This document shows, one piece after another, positions 49,901-64,000 of a stretch of 64,000 nt of DNA. Made by a program: the position numbers and the translations under genes. Source of the stretch: Albula goreensis (taxonomy: Eukaryota; Chordata; Actinopteri; Albuliformes; Albulidae); the NCBI GenBank assembly GCA_022829145.1, contig CM040747.1, forward strand, positions 32,256,052 through 32,320,051. The letters run 5' to 3'. The stretch's first letter is position 1. Every line of letters begins with the position of its first letter. The notes under the pieces were generated by a model. The model made no database searches. It was given only the letters and a program-made list of their open reading frames with translations, and was not told the origin of the DNA.

Positions 49901-50158
49901 GTGGGGGGAAAAGAAAAGTATGGACTGGACGTTCGTGGACAAGAAGTGCAATCGTTTTCATGGAGAGCTTACAGTGGGGACCCTTTAGCTTATGATGACC
50001 CACATGAAAATGACAAACAGACGGGAGACCACTCCGCGTCCCCCCCCCACACCCCGGTCGATGCTAACGCGACTCCGGATGGAACACCGAACGGCACGGG
50101 AGCGGCCCAAGGCGAGAAACGCGAGAGTGCAACGGTAATCACAACCAGAGCAGGGTAG
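49901..50158 (+). CDS. Unrecognised ORF in a local CpG-rich patch
   Basis: An 85-codon ORF starting MGGKEKYGLDVRGQ that ends in a hydrophilic Pro/Thr/Asn-rich stretch over a CpG-rich patch (50040-50130). No homologue recognised and no flanking exon found. The short length and absence of a confirmed donor make a chance ORF equally likely. Confidence 0.15.
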   Translation: MGGKEKYGLDVRGQEVQSFSWRAYSGDPLAYDDPHENDKQTGDHSASPPHTPVDANATPDGTPNGTGAAQGEKRESATVITTRAG

Positions 50159-51156
50159 CCGCCATAACCGGACACCAGCTAGAAGTAGTCAAACAAAAAC
50201 ACACTGTGCGACATGCCCCAATTTTCCTCCCAGACACAGAGGCTCGTTTGAAAAGGAGGAGAAGATAGCAGGGCGGATCCGTCCCCTTCGGTGAATTGGC
50301 CCTCTGAAAGAGGCCTTTTGTCAAAACTCTGAATTCAGACAAGACCCCTGAGAGACGTTTGAGGGGGAGTGTTCTAAAAAAAATGATATGGACATTGACA
50401 AATGTCTCAGAGGATGTGGTTCTTTGCCAGAAAGCTGACTGAAAAACAGACTTGATGATGCTGCCATGTCATCTTTGTTCCCTCCATCCAATCATAGGGA
50501 GTGTCAGGTGCAGACATTGAAAACAGTTAATGACGATATATTTTATGGTAATAAAAACCTAATAATACAGGTCAGTTATCCTCAAGAGTTATCCACAAAA
50601 GCAGATTCTTATCTCTCCACAGATAGATATTTTAGCATTGGGATGGGGGTGTGGGTTCTCCATCTCTCACCTGTCACTCAATCACTCTAGCTCAACTCCC
50701 CTGGTTTCTTTGTATTGAACTTGTTGCTGATTTTACCGTGGAAACAAAAGCCAACACACCCCATAGCTATCCAATGGCAGGGCTAGCTACCCTTTATTTA
50801 CAGATTCAACAGCAGCAGCTTGAATATGGATGATGTGGAGCTGATGTACTTGTTATTATACTATATATTTATGGTTTTACACTGGAACAGGCTGCCAGTT
50901 TCAGGAAATCTGTTGTCTTTTCTGATTATTATGGCAGCTGCAGCCAAACCAATGGGAGCTGGCTGCCCTTACACACGCTTGAACCACTAGATGGACAGAA
51001 GTTGCACAATCCACGCAGACCAATCACAAGCTTAGCCCATAGCACACTCCTCTCCTTTATGCCATATAGGATATTTAATGACATTAGAGCTGCGATAGCA
51101 TTTTAAAATGGCGATTTCATAGGTACTGTTTTTCTCGGGGAATGTTAGTTGCCCCT

Positions 51157-51157
<1 letters not shown>

Positions 51158-51193
<36 letters not shown>

Positions 51194-51194
51194 G
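51158..51194 (+). repeat. (ATC)n microsatellite
   Basis: About twelve uninterrupted ATC triplets. Confidence 0.92.
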
Positions 51195-51199
51195 CCATC

Positions 51200-54035
51200 A
51201 CGATAACCGCACAGCCCATGGGAGAAACATGTTGTTCAGCTTAATATGTAATTGTTGTGCAATATTCAAAACTCAGAGGTCCATTGACTGAGTGCTTTCC
51301 TCGGCACAACTCAAAGAGGGGTAGCTGGGGGGTGAGAGTGTCATGAGGCTCTCAGTTCCAAATGGAGGGTCAAAATCCAGGCTTCTTCATGTCAATTTTG
51401 AATTAAAGGTTTATTACAGCAATCATGTGTTACCCATTACAGAATATTAAGATTGTATCAAGATCACAGAATTTTCCTTTCATCATGTTGGTATTAGCAT
51501 TAATGCTGCTACGCTGGTGCTCAGATTTAAAATTATATGGGCTAATGAGAATTAAGATGCTCTGTTGACCACAAAATACATATTAATAATGTATACAATT
51601 TTCATTTCTGCAACCAAATAGTATAACCTGCTCCCTCGAAACTACTATTTATCTATCATGTCCATCATGTCTGCTAGTTCCAAAAATATTCATTCAAGGA
51701 AAAGCTAAGCTCTAGATTTGCCCACCAAAGTTCTGGTACTGAGAATTTCAAAGTAATTTCTTGAGCCAAAATTCCTTGGATTCAGAAAGATGTCAGAAAG
51801 TATTTCAGTACAGCCCTGCCTTGGCAGCGCTCTGAACGCAGGGATAGAAGGTCTTTGAATCTTACAGGTTTTTTTTTTGCTGTGCAATTTGGTGGTACAT
51901 TAGAGTAGATTCGCATGCTTTAGGACTGTTTGGCAGCATTAAGAAACCGAGGATATTCAACATGCCCTGAGGGCGTTTTGCTGGAAAAACGACCTCTAGC
52001 TCACCCATTTGTTATGACTTTTCTCTTCAGCAAGAGGATGAAGCTATTTCCTACACCGCTTGGAGCTATTCACTGTCAGATAAGGAATCCCTGGGAAACT
52101 TTTTGGTTGGACCTCCTAAGCCAGGCCCTTACTGGATGTAGCTTATGCACAGATTCTTGGTGCATACAACCAAAACCTTTCCTGGAGTTTGATTTCCCAA
52201 GCAGCACCATTCCTCAAGGGGTAACGCAACAGACACATAGGTCCGTTTCGTAGTGCCCATTATTGAAGATGAAATGCAGTTGAAAAGAACGGGCAGGTGT
52301 TGTTCTATGCAGAACGTTGCAGCACTGTGTTTTAGATGGCAGAAATGAAAGTGGACCTTCACAGGATGGCAGTGCTGTATTGTCCCAGAAGCTAACGATG
52401 TAACCAGGCAGTTGCTAGGTCAAAACCCAGCTGGAAGGCTGCTCCAATTTCCATTCGCAAGGACACAAGCATGAAGTGCTTCATTAAATATCACGCCACT
52501 TAAAATGGCACCAGTCAAAATGCGAACTACGCAAATGTCCCCATGACTTACCCACAGTAGTTCTTCTACAAAATGTATGTACAAACCATGCAATTCACTG
52601 TGTGTAATATTCCCTAGGAGACTCCCCTTCAACAACAAGTCATGTTACACAAAGAGGTGAATTATGATGAGAATGCAAATAATATGAAGTGCAATACAGC
52701 GGTGAGAAGTTTTAATACTGAATACCAAAAAGGAATATCATGTCTTTTCTTGGTTCTCTGTGTTCAGGTCATGCCTGAGAGACTACTTTTCAGCCTTTGA
52801 ACTGCCAGTTCTCAGCATCAGTACTAAGACACTAATGTTGGCCAAAGCTCAGTACCAGCCAAGCAAATATTGCAAAGATACAAAATGTACTGTAAATAGG
52901 AAACCCAATTTAAAAGCCATCACTCTTGACTTACACAATCACTCTTGATGTAAACAATTCAGACAAATTAAATACCACCACAATAAATAAAGACATTTCC
53001 AAAACATGCCCTTCCACTGAAAGGACATTGACCTCAGTGTTCAAAAGGGTTTGGAGACAGTTGCTCTGCTGCCCCCTACTGTGCGCACGGTGTATGACTG
53101 CTGCCCTGGCAGTTCTCCAGTTCAGCTGTTTTAAAAATACCACACTAACACTCAACTGTGTGGTGAGAATTTTTCAGTGCAAAATCAGTGCAGTGCAGCA
53201 CCCAGGACGGTGCCACACTTTGGTGGCGGTTGCGGTGAACTACCAAAACTTTCCTAAATGACTACAAAACCGCAAAGGAAAAGCATGACACTTCCTACAA
53301 ATTCACAATTTAAGATTTGTCATAATTTTCCATTCTCTATTGCTGTGCATGGTAAGTAGATTTACCCAGCAAACTGCAAACCGCAGAAATAAAAAGCCAG
53401 ACAGAATTTATTTCGAGAGACACTAGACTGTAATCTTCCCTTCCTTCACTTAATGTTATTGATTGGAAGCAGATGGGAGACCCCAAAAAAAAAAACAAAA
53501 AAAAAAAACACCCAGTATATCTCACCCAGGGATGGAACGAGGTTTACAGTGGGATTCATGTTTATTTATTGCAGTTATGTAAAAGCTAATCACCCCTCAT
53601 GCCAAGCGATCACAAAGGAGGGTCAGAAAATCCTGCTCCCCTCTAAGCCTTCCAGATGTCTGAATTTTGACAGGGCCTTCTAGCTTGTTTTTGTTTTGAT
53701 TTTCAACCCCCTCCCCCTTTTTTTTTTTCTTGGACACGACACCATGTCCTGAAACATTCCTTCGAGCCAACATAGGGAAAAATACTCACAGTTGTGTCCA
53801 AACAAAAGGAAAATCTGTAAAAAAAAAAAAAAAAAAACATTGGCGGAGATTGCAGGGGGGCACGTATCCCAGAATTCCTCTGACCGGCATCAGCAGAAGA
53901 GACAATAAGGTGATCGGGATGGACAATAACTCTCCTTCCAGACTGGCTTGTGTATTTAAACTGTACCCTTTTTGATATGTGACTGCAAATTTGGATTTTT
54001 ACTGAATGAAAATGTATTGATTGCGATTTACAAGA
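51200..54035. other. Spacer downstream of ACTR10
   Basis: I see no supported exon. It contains A-rich tracts at 53485-53510 and 53819-53837 and only short unsupported ORFs. Confidence 0.4.
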
Positions 54036-54039
54036 ATGG

Positions 54040-55197
54040 ACTTTACGTTTTCTAGATTTTATTTTCATGATGATATAAATACAAGTGCCTGACAAAGAAC
54101 TGAATTACACATCAGGGAACAATCTGAACACATATAATAGCATCAGGTGACTTTAACATGTTAATTTTTTTTGGACTGTAACACAAAAACAAAAGCTAAT
54201 AAATACCAGATGAAACACCTGTGGTCCTTTCTCACTAAAGACGGTCCTGCGAAATCAAGTCGTGTTTCTTTTATCAGTAACAATAATGATCTTTAAATAG
54301 AACAAAAAGGCAATGCTCTGTATACACAATAAAACCGGAAACACCTGCAATGTATTATCGTTTTATACATTTCAACCTATCTCTTTCGTAAAGGCATCCT
54401 GGAATGTCAGCAAATGAACTCAACAATCCCTTACACACATCTCCTCCTGAGTAAACTCCAACTCTCTCACTCTCTCCGTCACTGATAGTTTAGCCAAAAG
54501 TTTCACGCTTTACTAATTGAGGAGCATGGCTCGGTAGCATGGTGTTGAAGAATGACGGTGGTCATCCTGCGCTGTGCCGTAGTGTTATGAAGGTAGACAT
54601 GGCCAACGTGACAGACAGTGCTAATGACAGTGCTACACAGGAGTGGTCATGGCATGGCTGACAGAAGATCTGATGGGTAGTAATGGGAGGGTGAGGTTTC
54701 ATGACACCACAAACCGGTGTAGTGACCATAAGCTACCAGTATCTCTGAGTTGAATCTCTTTCTGTGTCTAGCTTCAGAAAGGAGACTTTCTAAATGGTTG
54801 AATGAAGCTAACGATTAACAGCTCATCGTAGTGTCATTGACTGTTGGTTCCTGAAACCTCTTCTTCCATCACTAGACTGGACAGAGAGACATCAGAGGGT
54901 GGAGTCTGAGAGAAAGGGGTGGGTCTAGGAAAGTGGGTGGGACAGTGGGAGGGGCCTGAAAGACAATAACTGTGTACGAGACAAAGGTATGAGGGACAGA
55001 ATTGGGTCTAGAAGAATTAATTAGGGGAGTCTAAAGCGAAAGGGTACTGATAAAGGAGAGGTTTGAGGAAACAGTGCAGGTAAACGAGAGGGGACATTTT
55101 AGGTCTATGTGGGAGTGGCACTCATAGGGGGTGTTGGCAGCTGGGCTGAAGCTGAAGGTGGGGGGGTGGTCTGTGATGAAGCTGAAGGTGGGGGGTT
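54040..55197 (-). other. actr10: ACTR10 3'UTR (probable extent)
   Basis: Past the TGA at 55200-55198 the first good AATAAA on the minus strand is near 54063-54058, which would give a 1.1-kb 3'UTR. A 30-bp direct duplication (GAAGCTGAAGGTGGGGG, copies starting 55147 and 55177) lies immediately after the stop codon. Confidence 0.4.
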
Positions 55198-62900
<7,703 letters not shown>

Positions 62901-63254
62901 ATAACAGAGAACAATAAAACTTGTAAATATATTTATAAACAGCTCCTATTTATGAATAAAACATTGATATAGAGTATAATCTAAATATACAACCGGCTGT
63001 CTAAAAATATGGATTGTTTTGTTTTAAACATGAGAACTGAAAATCAGGCAATATTAGCGCCAGTTGATATCGTGTTTGGATAGTCTGAAGTCAGCATGTA
63101 TCTAATGTATCTATCTACCAATTGATTTGTGTTATGATATGTTTTATTGTTGTGTTCAAATATGCCTAAGAGTTTCTATGTTCTTATTAAAGTCACCTTA
63201 CTTTTGTCGTGACTACAGTCCAGTTTTATCTAAATACTCTACATCACTCAAGGC

Positions 63255-63805
63255 GCTATCCAGTCAGCACCACATTTATTGTATAATATATATTTAATAA
63301 ATACAAACATAATATTTCCATGTTCTTCCATACAGCAGCAATATTTTTTCTGGTAGCAATGTAATAGAATAGCAAATTACGCCACTGCGAATATGTGCTC
63401 GTTTAGCAAGAAGAAAAAAGGCTTGATACATTCAGTCAACATTTCAATCAGCGCTGCATTGGACAAGGAATGTAGAAAATAGATGCCAATCAGACCACAT
63501 TGCAGATCGGCGTTCTGTTTTTGTATTACATGTATTTCCCAGATACACCTGCGAAAAACAAAACAGCCAAGAGCCCACCATTGCCAATAGTCGCAACCAG
63601 GACGCGCATACAGACACAGGACAGGCACGCGCACACCAAACCATTCGCATTGTGTCAAACTCGGCGGTCCAAAACCAATCTGTGTACGTGCTTCCGGATC
63701 AATAAAGGGTGATTCTATTATTAATTCACTTGGCTGCGAGTAATATCCATAGCTTTCGGAACATTTCTGGTTCCGTGTTTTGTTCTGAAATGTGCTAAAT
63801 GTCAC
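63255..63805 (-). CDS. Unrecognised minus-strand ORF / possible terminal exon
   Basis: A frame is open from 63805 to a stop at 63377 (142 codons). Within it, TTTTTCGCAG ending at 63549 is a good acceptor, and AATAAA at 63280-63275 on the minus strand would end a transcript. The part after the acceptor encodes QNADLQCGLIGIYFLHSLSN then AALIEMLTECI, with a hydrophobic C-terminus. I do not recognise it. It may be the 3' end of the next gene upstream of ACTR10 or a chance ORF. Confidence 0.25.
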
Positions 63806-64000
63806 ATGCGATGGTTTAAAAAGGTAAGGACAAAATGCATATGTTAATTACTTTATCATAAATGTACTAGTTATTATTAGGAAAATTACTATTGCAACTG
63901 TCGGCGGATTAGTCTATATAATAGGCCATTTATCCGAATATCTATTTGATGGGATTATCTGTGTACATGTATTGTTAAATATTGCACGAATAGCAAATTA

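Overview
This is a piece of vertebrate nuclear DNA, most likely from a ray-finned (probably teleost) fish. Coding sequence is sparse and split into short exons with GT-AG junctions. tRNA-derived SINEs, CA/GT microsatellites and AT-rich tandem repeats are common, and no bacterial-type gene or operon is present. I rebuilt three protein-coding genes from splice sites, reading phase and remembered vertebrate homologues. All three lie on the minus strand: CIPC (start codon 2853, stop 636), PGF (start codon 29185, probable stop 12425) and ACTR10 (start codon 62757, stop 55198). In human all three map to chromosome 14q23-q24, so the window looks like a rearranged piece of that ancestral linkage group.

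Layout. 350-4400: CIPC, its 3'UTR and its promoter. 4600-5170: an unclassified repeat-like segment. 5190-9990: an AT-rich satellite-like array whose two unit types (about 182 and 148 bp) largely alternate to give a 330-bp dimer. 10000-12100: intergenic, with a SINE. 12100-29450: PGF, with a 13.4-kb first intron that holds GT microsatellites and an internal CpG island; a 0.64-kb pogo/Tigger-like element lies in the last intron. 29450-54000: a 24-kb stretch with no recognised gene. It holds a compact 1.05-kb LTR retroelement (34841-35889), several SINEs and a few exon-like open segments. 54040-62900: ACTR10, 13 coding exons. 63250-63805: an unrecognised open segment on the minus strand.

The genes do not work together. 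CIPC is a repressor of the CLOCK-BMAL1 circadian activator, PGF is a secreted VEGF-family ligand, and ACTR10 (Arp11) is part of the dynactin pointed-end complex. The strongest items for follow-up are the dimeric satellite, the miniature LTR element, the donor of ACTR10 exon 2 embedded in a (GTCA)n microsatellite, the five-codon uORF overlapping the PGF start codon, and the unrecognised exon-like segments.
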